Part shown: positions 11,601 to 20,075 of the stretch, piece after piece
How positions within the stretch are numbered: position 1 is the first letter of the stretch
Layout of the letters: each line of letters starts with the position of its first letter
Source: Streptomyces sp. ISL-10
GTDB lineage: Bacteria; Actinomycetota; Actinomycetes; Streptomycetales; Streptomycetaceae
DNA length: 62,421 nt
Direction of reading: 5' to 3'
Assembly: GCF_018614575.1 (NCBI RefSeq)
Contig: NZ_JAGGOJ010000038.1
Location: forward strand, 1-62,421
Program-made: the position numbers and the translations under genes
Notes under the pieces: model-generated
What the model saw: only the letters and a program-made list of their open reading frames with translations
Databases searched by the model: none
What the model was told of the DNA's origin: nothing

Positions 11601-14600
11601 GTCGGGGACGTCGTCCTCGTCCCCGGCTGCCGTGTCCGGTCCGCCCACGAGGTGCACGGGCCATGCCCCAAGGCCCGGGTGCCGGTCGAGCAGGGCTGCC
11701 GTGGTGAGCACCAGTGCCGGTGTGCCGTCGCCGAGGAGCAGCTCCAGCCGGGCCGTGGGCGCGAGGACGTCGAGCGGCAGGTACGCGGCGCCGCTCTTGA
11801 GCACTCCGAGCAGCGCCGTGATCAGCTCCGGACCGCGCGGCAGCAGCACCGCCACGCGCTCGCCGCGTCCCGCTCCCCTCGCCCTCAGCCGCCGGGCCAG
11901 GCGGTCGGCTCGCCGGTCGAGTTCCGCGTAGTCCACCCGCTCGTCGCCGTGGACGAGCGCGACCGCATCCGGGGTCTGCCGCGCCTGCGCCTCGAACAGC
12001 CCGTGCAGGGTGTCGGCGTGCGCCGGAAGGGGATCCTCCAGGCGGCCGAGGCGGGCCAGTGCGGTGCGGTCCGCGTCGGTGGGGGCGGTCAGTTGGGACA
12101 GGGCGGCGCCGCCCTGCTCCAGCGTCCTGCGCAGCACGCTCTCCGTGGCGGCGAGGAGCCTGCGCACCGTGGAATCGTCGAAGAGGGCGGTGTCGTACTC
12201 GACCGCGCACCGCACGCCCTCGCGGTGGTGCGTCAGGTAGACCGTGAGGTCGAAAGGCGCACGGGCACTGGGCATGTCGAGCAGCGTGGCGGTGACCCGC
12301 GGCGGGTCGAACGTCACCTCGCCCTCGTTCTCGTACTCGACCAGCACCTGGAAGAGGGGGTTGCGGCCCGGGTCGCGCTGCGGGTTGAGGGCGCCGACGA
12401 GTTCGTCGAAGGGGACGTCGCGGTGCTCGAAGGCGGCGGTGCTGCTCTCCCGTACCCGCCGCAGCAGTTCGCCGAAGTCCGGGTCACCGGACAGGTCCAG
12501 GCGCAGCGGCACCGTGTCGAGGAACAGCCCGATGTGGTGTTCGGCTCCGGTCGGCCTGGCGGCGACGGCGGTGCCGACCACGACGTCCTGCTGTCCGCCG
12601 AACCTGCCGAGCACGGCGCCGATCGCGCTGATGAGCACCATGAAGAGGGTGGCGCGGTGGTCGGCCGCCAACCGCCGCAGGCCGCTGGTGAGTTCGGCGT
12701 CCAGTTCATGGCTGAGGTGGGCTCCCTCGCCAGATCTGACGGGGGGCCGGGGACGGTCGGTGGGCAGGGCCGTCTCCGGGACACCGCTCAGCTCGCGCCG
12801 CCAGTACGCCAGGGCCTCGGCGGCCCGTGCGGGGTCGGGCGCACCGGTGGGCAGGGCGGTCAGCGGCGGCAGCTCCGGCGCGGCATCGCCGTGGTGCGGC
12901 CAGGCGCGGTAGAAGGCGGCGAGGTCGCGGGTGAGGACGGCGGTGGAGGACGAGTCGAAGACGATGTGGTGGGCGAGCAGGAAGAGCACATGCCGGTCGT
13001 GCGCGAGCCTCAGCAGGCGGGCCGAGAGCAGCGGCCCCTCACCGAGGTCGAAGGTGCGGCGGCCCTCGGTCTCCAGGACGGCCCGCAGCGCGGACTCCTC
13101 GGTCTCCCCGGTGTGGTCGGCCACCGGGCAGTCGAGCCGCACGTGCGGGCGGACCTCCTGGCAGGGGGCACCGTCCGCCTCCCTGAACACGGTGCGCAGC
13201 GCAGGGTGGCGGTCAGCCACCTGCTGCAGCGCCCACCGCAGCGCTTCTGTGTTCAGCGGTCCGTCGAGCCGGACGGCCTTGGGCTCGTGGTACATGCTCG
13301 TGCCCGGGTGCAGCTGTTCGAGGAACCAGATGCGCCGCTGGGCGGGCGTCAGCGGCATCCGCGGCTCGTTGCCGCCGGTGCGGGTCCCGGCCGTCCCGCG
13401 CAGCCGTCGCCGGAGCCGGTCGAGGACGGGCAGCGCGGCCAGCACCCGCTGTGCCGGGACGCCGAAGTCGACGAAACAGGCGATCTCGTCGGCTCCGGCG
13501 TCCACCAGGCGGCGTACCGTCCCGGCCGCCGCGTTCTCGTCGCCGATCAGGGCCCGGGAGTCGCAGTACCGCGCGTAGGCCCGCCCGAGCAGGAACTCCA
13601 CGTCCTCCTCGGGTGTGTTCTCCAGGTCCACTTCGAAGCCGAGGCTGTTCGTGACCTGGTCGAAGAGGGACAGCGAGGAGCGCAGGTAGGCCACGAAAGG
13701 ACGGTAGGCCTCGGCACGTGCCTGCTCCGCGTCGTCGCCGAGATACGTGTGCACGAGGACCACGACACGGCCTGCCGCCGGGTCGAGTCCGTGCTCGGCG
13801 CGGGTGCGGCGGTACAGGGCGATGTTGTCCGCGAGCTGCTCGACGGTCTGCGCCATCAGGTTGGTGACCACACCCAGGTCGCGGGCGGCTGCCTGCCGGT
13901 AGCTGTCCGGGTTGCCCACCACGGCGACGTACAGCGGCGGCTGCTCCTGGAGGGGGCGTGGGTGCAGCCTGACCTCGGTCGCCGTGCCGTCCCCTGCGGT
14001 CACCGGGAGCGGCTGCCCCGACCACAGGCGGCGGACGTCCTCCAGCCGCTCGTACATGACCTCGCGGTGCCGGCCGTAGTTCTCCGGGGCCAGGGCGAAG
14101 TCCTTGGCGTGCCAGCCGCTCGCGAAGCACAGACCGGCGCGGCCGCCCGAGAGGTTGTCGACCACCGACCACTCCTCCGCGACGCGGATCGGGTGGTGCA
14201 GCGGCAGGACGACGGAGCCCGCGTGCAGCCGGATCCGCTCGGTGCGGGCGGCCAGCGCGGCGGCGAGGACAGAGGGGTTGGGGAACAGTGCGCCGAAGGA
14301 GTTGAAGTGCCGTTCGGGGAACCACAGGGCGTGGAAGCCGTGCCGGTCCGCGAACTCGGCCGCCTCCGTGATCAGCGCGTACTTGTCGTCGTGGGCCTCC
14401 TCCGGGTAGTCGCCGAAGAAGTACAGGCTGACGTCGCAGTGCGCCGGCCCGGGCTGGGTTACGGGGGCCGCCCGTGCCGGCTCGGGCTCTGCCCGGTGCA
14501 CCCGCTCCGGTTCCGCTCCGGTGGCCGACGGGACGTCGCCGCGCGCGCCGAACGGCGGTGCGGCGGGGGCCGGTTGCACGGCGGGAGCCGTTTTCACGGC

Positions 14601-17600
14601 CGGGTCCGGTGGTACGGCCGGAGTCGGCTGTGCCCCGGGGGCGGGTCGTGCGGTGGGTTGCGGTCGTAGGGCGTGTGTCGGCTGTACGGCAGGGGCGGGT
14701 CGTACGGCGGGGGCAGGATGCACGGCTGGAGCCGGTTCTGCGGCCGGGGCAGGTCCTACGGCCGGGGTCGGCTGAGCCCCGGCAAGAGCGTCCAGTTGGC
14801 GGGTGAGCAGACCGGTCACCTGCTCCACCAGGTTCTCGGCGAGCCGTATCTGCTGCGTGAACAGCTGGTGCAGGCTCTCGTCTCCGGCAGGCGCCGGCGC
14901 CGGGGCAGGCGGCGAGCCCGGCGCCGGGGCAGGCGGCGAGCCCGGCGCCGGGGCAGGCGGCTGTACCGCGGGCCCGGCTGTGACGGGCGGCTGCATCACG
15001 AGCTCTGCGGCGGGCGGCTGCACAGCGGGCTCGGCCGCGACGGGCAGCTGTACCCCGGGCCCTGTGACCGGCGGCTGCACGGCAGGCTCGGCCGCCGTTC
15101 CGCCGCGCAGGCCGGCCACGTGGGCCGCCAGCTTCCGCGGGGTGTCCGCGTCCGAGAACAGGTCCCGCACCCGGACACGCACCCCGTGACGGCGCTCCAG
15201 CTCCGCCACCATCCCCATCAGGGCGAGCGAGTCGGCGCCGAGCGCGAAGAACGAGGTGTCGGGCGCGGTGTCGGCGACCTCGGCCCCCAGCTTCTCCGCG
15301 GTCAAACGCCGTATCTGATCCAGCAGTTCGTCCGGAGCCGCAGTGACATCCACGGATGGGGCGGCAGCCTGCCCGGCTCCGGCCGCAGGTCCGGCCGCCG
15401 GCGTCGCGGGCATTGCGGCGACCCTTCGCCGCCGCAGCGGATGGCCGGGCAGGGGGATCCTGCCGCCGCCCCTGCTGACGGTTTGCCAGTCGAGCGAGGC
15501 CCCTCCTCGGTACAGCTCCGCGAGGGTCTCCAGCATTCCGGTCAACTGCTCGGCGTCCTGGCCCTGGCTGCCGTACCAGCGGCTCCCGGGTGCGCAGTGC
15601 CTGCCCAGACCCGTCAGCGTGCTGCCCGCGCCGATCTCCAGGAAGTCGGCGCACCGCAGGCCGGACGCGGCGGCCACCGCCAGGGCGAACCGGACCGGCT
15701 GCCGCGCCTGGCGGCAGAGGTACTCGGCGTCGACCCTCCAGCCGACGGGGCGCGCCTCGCCGTCGAGTCCCGACGCGAGCGGAGTGTGCAGCGGCGCGTA
15801 CGCCGTCCTCTCGGCGTGTGCGCGAAACGCACGTACCGCCTCGTCCAGCCCGGCCGAATGGAATGCCCGGTCGACGGGCAGGGCCCGCCACGGTATGTCC
15901 TCCTTGCCGAGGAGGCGCACCGCCTCTTCCAGTGCCTCCCGCGGTCCGGAGATCACCTGGGCGCGGGGCCCGTTGAAGGCGGCCGGTTCGGCGCCGGCGG
16001 CGTACGCGATCCGCTCGGCGGTCGCCGCGTCCGTACGCACGGCGAGCATCCCGCCCGGTGCCGCGGCCTCGTGCATGAGCCTGCCGCGCCGTGCGGTGAG
16101 CCGCAGACCGTCCTCCAGGGACAGGGCACCCGCCGCGCACAGGGCCGCGTACTCGCCGACGCTGTGTCCGAGGACCAGGGCGGGGCGCACGCCGAATGCG
16201 CGCCAGAGCTCGGTGAGCGCCATGTGGTGGGCGAACAGGGCGGGCTGGGCCGTGTCGGTGGGCCAGATGCCGCCGCCGGCCGTGATGTCGTCCGCAGTGA
16301 TGTCGTCCGCCGTGGCGTCGTCCGCCGCGCCCTCGTCGAGCAGCAGGGGCAGCAGCGTGCCGCCGAACTCGTCGGCGTGGATCCGCTCGCAGCGTTCGAG
16401 CACACGGCGGGCCTCGGGATACGCGTCCCAGATGCCGCGCGCCATGCCACGGCGGGCGCTGCCCTGGCCGCTGTAGGCGAAGGCGACGGGGCCGAGGGGC
16501 GCGCCCTGGGCGGGTGGCCGTTCCAGCGCTCGGACGAGGTCGTGGGCCGTCCTGCACACGACGGCGGTGCGCGCCTCCCGGTGCGGCCGGCCGAGCGCCA
16601 GCGTCGCGGCCACGTCGGCGGGCGCGATCCGGGGGTGGGCGAGCAGGTGGTCGCGCAGACGGGTGGCGGACTCGGCCAGCGCCTCGGTATCGCGCGCGGA
16701 CAGCGGTACGAGGACAGGTTCGACCGGTTCGACCGGTTCATCCGAAGGAGTCGTGGCGGGGGGTGCGGGGCGCTCGGGGGCCTCTTCGAGGATCACATGG
16801 GCGTTGGTGCCGCCGACGCCGAGCGCGCTGACTCCCGCCCTGCGCGGCGCGCCGTTCGGCGGCCGCCAGGGCTCGGTCCGCGTACCGAGGACCAAGGGGC
16901 CGTGGGCCAGGCGCAGTTCGGCGTTGGGCCGGTCGAGGTGGAGCGTCGGAACCAGCGTGCGGTGTTCGAGCATCAGCACGGTCTTGATCAGGCCGGCCAT
17001 GCCGGCGCAGCTGTCGAGGTGCCCGATGGCAGGTTTCACCGAGCCCACGGTGCAGAAACCCGTGCGGTCGGTGTTCTCGCCGAGGGCGCGGGCCAGCGCC
17101 TCCAGCTCCACCGGGTCACCGAGCGGTGTGCCCGTGCCATGCGCCTCGACGTACGAGACGGTGTCCGCGGGGACGGCTGCCCGGTGCAACGCCTGCCGTA
17201 CGACATCGGCCTGGCCCGCGACACCCGGCGCGCTGAACCCGACCTTGCCGGCCCCGTCGTTGTTGACCGCCGAGCCGAGGATGACCGCGTGGACGGTGTC
17301 CCCGTCGGCGAGGGCCCGGTCGAGCCGCTTGAGGAGCACGGCGGCCACGCCGTTGCCGCCCACGGTGCCGTCGGCGTCCGCGTCGAAGGCGCGGCAGCGC
17401 CCGGTGGGCGAGAGGATCGATCCGGGGTGGCTGCGGTAGCCGGTCTCCTGCGGCGTGTGCACGGCGGCGGCGCCCGCCAGGGCCAGGTCCGCGTCTGATG
17501 TCAGCAGTGCCTGGACCGCGAGGTGCACGGCGACCAGCGAGGTCGAGCACGCGGTCTGGACGCCGACGGCGGGGCCTTCGAGGCCGAGCCGGTAGGCGAC

Positions 17601-20075
17601 CCGGGTGGCGAGGAAGTCCGGCTGCTGTCCGATGGCCGTCTGCATGCCGGTGGCCGGGTCGCCGTCGTCGCGGGAGGCGACGGGCGGGTGCTGGTGGCCG
17701 TAGAGGTTCATCCCGGACCCTGCGAACACCCCGACCCGTGTGCCCGGTTGCCTCGCCGCGTAACCGCCGTCCTCCAGCGCCTCGTGGCAGCATTCGAGGA
17801 ACAGCCGGTGGGCCGGGTGGGTGAGGGCCGCCTCCTTGGGGCTCACCCCGAAGAAGTCGGCGTCGAACTCCTCGATGCCGTCGAGCACTCCGGCGACGGG
17901 AACCCGGTCCACGGCCTGCGCCTGCTGCGGCGAGAGCCCTGCTGCCGCGAGGTCGTCGGCGGTGAAGCGGCGGACGCTGTCCACGCCGTCGCGCAGGTTC
18001 GCCCAGAACTGCGCGGTCGAGTCCGCCCCGGGGAAGCGCGCGGACATGCCGATGACGGCGATACGGCGGTCCGCCGCCGCGTGCGAGGCGCTGTCGGCAG
18101 CCGTCCGCCCGGGCTTCTCGGCGGCGGCGGCCAGGTGGGCGGCGAGCGCGGCGGCGGTGGGGTGTTCGAAGAGCGCGGTCTGCGGGATGTCGGTGCCGAA
18201 CCGTTCCTCCAGGCGGGCGCGCAGCCGGACGAGCATCACGGAGTTCAGGCCCAGTTCGTAGAACGGCACGTGCGCGGGCACCGGCCGTCCGAGGAGCGCG
18301 GTGATCTCCTCCTGCACGGCCGACGGGAGGTCCCCGGGCGGCGCGAGGACGGGTTCGGCGGCGGGTGCGGATGCGCCGGCGGCCGCCCGATCGCGCAGCT
18401 CCCCTCGCCGCACCTTGCCCGCGGGGGTCCTTGGAAACTCCTCCGCGGGAACCGGCACGACATGGGAGGCAGTGAGCCGCAGACGGGCGTACAGCACCGA
18501 CCTGAGCTCCCGTGCGATGCGCGCGTCCTCACGCTCGCCCCGGCTCACGAAGAACACCGCGAGAGTCTCGGTCCCGCTGTCCGGATCGGGGATTCCGCAC
18601 GCCGCAACGTCCCCGGTGCGGACGCCGCCGACGGCGGAGGCGGCGTCCTCCACCTCGTGGCAGTGGACGTTGTGACCGTTGAGGATGATCACGTCCTTGC
18701 GTCTGCCCGTGACGACCACCTGCCCTTCCGCGAAGAAGGCCAGGTCCCCGGTGTCGAGCCAGCCGGGTTCCGCGGGGAAGGCCGCCGCGTCGGCCTCCGG
18801 GTCGCGGATGTAGCCGGACGTGACGCGCGCTGTGGAGCGCACCTGCAGCCTGCCGATCCGCCCCTGCGGAACCGGTTCCCCGGTGTCGTCGACGAGCCGC
18901 AGCGTGGCGCCGTGCGCGGGTGAGCCGACGGCGACGAAGGTGACGCAGTCCTCATCCGGAGTGTGTTCCGCGGCGGGCGTCAGTTCCCCGTCGAGGCTGC
19001 TCCTGAGGATGCGGTGCACTGCGCCGGGCCGGTCGAGCCTGCCGTAGGTGATGGCGGTGACCGTCTCGGCCATCCCCCACGCCGGCACGATGTGCTCCTC
19101 CCGGATGCCGTACGCAGTGGTGGCAGCCAGGAAGCGCCGCATCACCGGCAGGGTGATCTGCTCGCCACCGCACACCAGGGTGCGCAGGTGGTCGAGCCGT
19201 CTGCCGCCGTGGGGCCGCTCGGCGAGCGCGTCGGCGACCAACTGGTAGGCGAACGTGGGCGCCCAGCTGTGCTCGGCGCGGTGCTCGGCGATCAGATCCA
19301 GCCAGCGCAGTGGCTCCGCGACAACGGCTCCGGTGGGAACGTGGACGTTGGTGCACCCGGTGAAGACCGCGAGCACGTGGTACAGGAGAAACGCGCCGCT
19401 GTGATCCACGGGCAGCCAGTTGACGGTCGTGTGGCCGGGGCGGACGTCGAGGATCCGCCGGCTGCTCGCGGCGAAGTCCGCGAGCCCGCCGTGCGTGAGC
19501 TGCGCCGCCTTGGGCCTGCCCGTGCTGCCCGACGAGAGCATCAGGAGGGCGGTGTCGGTGGCGGCGGGTTCCACGTGGTCGTAGGCGGGGTTCGCGCGCA
19601 GGCAGTCGGCCGCGACCGCGACGCGCAGCTCGGGGGCGGCCCGGCGCAGCGCCTCGGCTCCGGCGGCGTCGCTGAGCACGAGCGGCCCGTCCAGCAGGTC
19701 GCAGGTGTGACGCACCCGTTCGAGGGCCGCGGGGTTCTCGCCGGGGCGTTCCGCGACGGCAACGGGCCGGGCACCGCCGAGCACAGCGGCCCAGAAGGCA
19801 GGGAAGAACTCGTCGAGGGGAAGTCCGCACAGCACGAGTGCGTCGCCGGGGCGCAGGCCGTTCCCGCGCAGACCGGTGAGCAGTCCGCGGGCGCGTAACA
19901 GCAGCTCGGGGTAGGTCTGCCGGGTCGTGCCTCCGTCGGGCCCGACGGTGACGACCGCCGCGTCCCGGGCCCGGTCCGCGGCGCGCAGCAGCGCCTGGAC
20001 CGCGTCCCGCGGGTCGTCGTCGGTGAACTCCGGCTCAGGCCCCCGGCAGACTGCCTGTCCCCGTCCGCGCTCCAT
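8610..20075 (-). CDS. hybrid PKS/NRPS: AL-ACP-KS-AT-ACP-LLM-C-A-PCP-C
   Basis: This 3,821-aa assembly-line megasynthase starts at the ATG at 20075 (AAGGAGGAG upstream). Domains by approximate residue: acyl-AMP ligase (SSGSTGRPK near 180); ACP (LGLNSVM, 608); ketosynthase (TACSTS Cys near 842, EAHGTGT, GHLDSCAG); acyltransferase (GHSVGEY near 1303, with AFHSA, a malonyl-like signature); ACP (GADSL, 1616); MupA/Atu3671-type FMN luciferase-like monooxygenase (about 1880-2230); condensation (HHIVFDS, 2370); adenylation (TSGSTG 2843, pocket region FDVSVQE); PCP (GGHSL, 3220); final condensation (HHAVCDG, 3513). It lacks KR, DH and TE. An activated carboxylic acid is loaded, extended once with a malonyl-type unit, oxidised by the flavin domain, then condensed with one amino acid. 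The terminal C domain must act with a module on another protein. Codon 60 is TTA. Confidence 0.93.
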   Translation of the reverse strand: MERGRGQAVCRGPEPEFTDDDPRDAVQALLRAADRARDAAVVTVGPDGGTTRQTYPELLLRARGLLTGLRGNGLRPGDALVLCGLPLDEFFPAFWAAVLGGARPVAVAERPGENPAALERVRHTCDLLDGPLVLSDAAGAEALRRAAPELRVAVAADCLRANPAYDHVEPAATDTALLMLSSGSTGRPKAAQLTHGGLADFAASSRRILDVRPGHTTVNWLPVDHSGAFLLYHVLAVFTGCTNVHVPTGAVVAEPLRWLDLIAEHRAEHSWAPTFAYQLVADALAERPHGGRRLDHLRTLVCGGEQITLPVMRRFLAATTAYGIREEHIVPAWGMAETVTAITYGRLDRPGAVHRILRSSLDGELTPAAEHTPDEDCVTFVAVGSPAHGATLRLVDDTGEPVPQGRIGRLQVRSTARVTSGYIRDPEADAAAFPAEPGWLDTGDLAFFAEGQVVVTGRRKDVIILNGHNVHCHEVEDAASAVGGVRTGDVAACGIPDPDSGTETLAVFFVSRGEREDARIARELRSVLYARLRLTASHVVPVPAEEFPRTPAGKVRRGELRDRAAAGASAPAAEPVLAPPGDLPSAVQEEITALLGRPVPAHVPFYELGLNSVMLVRLRARLEERFGTDIPQTALFEHPTAAALAAHLAAAAEKPGRTAADSASHAAADRRIAVIGMSARFPGADSTAQFWANLRDGVDSVRRFTADDLAAAGLSPQQAQAVDRVPVAGVLDGIEEFDADFFGVSPKEAALTHPAHRLFLECCHEALEDGGYAARQPGTRVGVFAGSGMNLYGHQHPPVASRDDGDPATGMQTAIGQQPDFLATRVAYRLGLEGPAVGVQTACSTSLVAVHLAVQALLTSDADLALAGAAAVHTPQETGYRSHPGSILSPTGRCRAFDADADGTVGGNGVAAVLLKRLDRALADGDTVHAVILGSAVNNDGAGKVGFSAPGVAGQADVVRQALHRAAVPADTVSYVEAHGTGTPLGDPVELEALARALGENTDRTGFCTVGSVKPAIGHLDSCAGMAGLIKTVLMLEHRTLVPTLHLDRPNAELRLAHGPLVLGTRTEPWRPPNGAPRRAGVSALGVGGTNAHVILEEAPERPAPPATTPSDEPVEPVEPVLVPLSARDTEALAESATRLRDHLLAHPRIAPADVAATLALGRPHREARTAVVCRTAHDLVRALERPPAQGAPLGPVAFAYSGQGSARRGMARGIWDAYPEARRVLERCERIHADEFGGTLLPLLLDEGAADDATADDITADDITAGGGIWPTDTAQPALFAHHMALTELWRAFGVRPALVLGHSVGEYAALCAAGALSLEDGLRLTARRGRLMHEAAAPGGMLAVRTDAATAERIAYAAGAEPAAFNGPRAQVISGPREALEEAVRLLGKEDIPWRALPVDRAFHSAGLDEAVRAFRAHAERTAYAPLHTPLASGLDGEARPVGWRVDAEYLCRQARQPVRFALAVAAASGLRCADFLEIGAGSTLTGLGRHCAPGSRWYGSQGQDAEQLTGMLETLAELYRGGASLDWQTVSRGGGRIPLPGHPLRRRRVAAMPATPAAGPAAGAGQAAAPSVDVTAAPDELLDQIRRLTAEKLGAEVADTAPDTSFFALGADSLALMGMVAELERRHGVRVRVRDLFSDADTPRKLAAHVAGLRGGTAAEPAVQPPVTGPGVQLPVAAEPAVQPPAAELVMQPPVTAGPAVQPPAPAPGSPPAPAPGSPPAPAPAPAGDESLHQLFTQQIRLAENLVEQVTGLLTRQLDALAGAQPTPAVGPAPAAEPAPAVHPAPAVRPAPAVQPTHALRPQPTARPAPGAQPTPAVPPDPAVKTAPAVQPAPAAPPFGARGDVPSATGAEPERVHRAEPEPARAAPVTQPGPAHCDVSLYFFGDYPEEAHDDKYALITEAAEFADRHGFHALWFPERHFNSFGALFPNPSVLAAALAARTERIRLHAGSVVLPLHHPIRVAEEWSVVDNLSGGRAGLCFASGWHAKDFALAPENYGRHREVMYERLEDVRRLWSGQPLPVTAGDGTATEVRLHPRPLQEQPPLYVAVVGNPDSYRQAAARDLGVVTNLMAQTVEQLADNIALYRRTRAEHGLDPAAGRVVVLVHTYLGDDAEQARAEAYRPFVAYLRSSLSLFDQVTNSLGFEVDLENTPEEDVEFLLGRAYARYCDSRALIGDENAAAGTVRRLVDAGADEIACFVDFGVPAQRVLAALPVLDRLRRRLRGTAGTRTGGNEPRMPLTPAQRRIWFLEQLHPGTSMYHEPKAVRLDGPLNTEALRWALQQVADRHPALRTVFREADGAPCQEVRPHVRLDCPVADHTGETEESALRAVLETEGRRTFDLGEGPLLSARLLRLAHDRHVLFLLAHHIVFDSSSTAVLTRDLAAFYRAWPHHGDAAPELPPLTALPTGAPDPARAAEALAYWRRELSGVPETALPTDRPRPPVRSGEGAHLSHELDAELTSGLRRLAADHRATLFMVLISAIGAVLGRFGGQQDVVVGTAVAARPTGAEHHIGLFLDTVPLRLDLSGDPDFGELLRRVRESSTAAFEHRDVPFDELVGALNPQRDPGRNPLFQVLVEYENEGEVTFDPPRVTATLLDMPSARAPFDLTVYLTHHREGVRCAVEYDTALFDDSTVRRLLAATESVLRRTLEQGGAALSQLTAPTDADRTALARLGRLEDPLPAHADTLHGLFEAQARQTPDAVALVHGDERVDYAELDRRADRLARRLRARGAGRGERVAVLLPRGPELITALLGVLKSGAAYLPLDVLAPTARLELLLGDGTPALVLTTAALLDRHPGLGAWPVHLVGGPDTAAGDEDDVPDGTGSVPHEGPRPQDPAYCIYTSGSTGRPKGVVVPHRGPAGLVRGHLAQHPALRTLQWTSPAFDVSVQEIFTTLAAGAELVLIDDDVRLDPAAVCDAVRRHAVERIFMPCTPLRYLMETGPELPSLRELFSAGESLELTASFRRFLATHPQCALYNQYGPTETSIIVTSHRVDPTGEERPPIGTPVPGARIRLLDPAGRPVPLGAMGEIHVGGTPVSYGYHARPEETAAAFVTDETGARLYRTGDLGRWRADGALAYHGRVDDQVKIRGHRVEPAEVQVVLNARAEVVEAAVVARRDQAGEAELVAYVVPVEPEADLGRLRGALAAEVPDHLVPRHWVRMRRLPVNASGKLDRERLPAPGDAAPLAGAEPATWLEKELHELWCGELGLPHASVTRSFFELGGHSLSAIRLLNRMSVRLGIELGMAEFFPAPTIQAVAARFEADTPGADARLPQPPAPKAEGPARPTAKATEAVAVRTSTETATEAAAARTVTAGIVPRTETNSPARPTATETATEAVAVPTATETATEAAAVTESAATTPVALPHDDAAATPVADSVPMTSALRRLWRRHHERTDPGVYNVAHRIDLHGALDPDALTQALEDLVDRHEALRSRAVHRDGEHLVEVLTEVPVDVGVTDLTAYAGDAVRVERWCQDQASEPFALDTAPLFRFRLGRLGPDRWVLVAVLHHAVCDGWSMGILWHDLEKLYNARSEGSAPALAAPSAQFTDVARAEHRLADMRREELERFWRAELAGLPLKPDLPCDRPRPAVPSGRGALHTWTVGGVVPGRVAGTAEQLGVTPYAVLAAAFATWTARLCGRTDDVVLAASSANRTRPEREGVVGLLGDAVLLRARLSEAPVFADLVTRLGSTLFTALDHQELPLTEVVRLLSPETAEGLFPTVLFTVVTTPPPALCLRGVSATVRGLPTRAVARNELYAVLLPRGDAIDITFEYATDLFDAATVRAWSADFTALLEQVTAKPSTPVAELLRPPGGREGTC
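9955..10245 (-). repeat. Thr/Ala/Glu repeat linker in the megasynthase
   Basis: Imperfect direct repeats built around GCTTCCGTCGCCGTCTC (near 10017, 10068, 10147 and 10188) encode copies of a TATETATEA-type stretch between the PCP and the last C domain. It is a flexible inter-domain linker, probably grown by in-frame duplication. Confidence 0.75.
14470..14780 (-). repeat. Pro/Ala-rich repetitive linker before the monooxygenase domain
   Basis: This stretch encodes many variants of a five-residue PAPAV unit between the second ACP region and the luciferase-like monooxygenase. Its role is probably to tether the flavin domain flexibly. Confidence 0.7.
14896..14967 (-). repeat. 24-bp tandem repeat, three copies
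   Basis: A 24-bp unit starts at 14896, 14920 and 14944; the third copy is cut short at its end. It encodes an eight-residue Pro-Ala-Gly-Ser linker unit in the megasynthase. The in-frame period lets copy number vary without breaking the protein. Confidence 0.8.

Noticed and set aside
10520..12000. Substrate of the megasynthase A domain as proline
   Set aside because: The FDVSVQE region recalls proline-type pockets, but the other pocket positions do not match what I remember, and I could not align them reliably by eye.
10395..14669. Very long open frame on the + strand opposite the megasynthase
   Set aside because: It is the mirror of a real GC-rich gene; the - strand frame shows unbroken KS/AT/C/A motifs, while this one has no recognisable domain.
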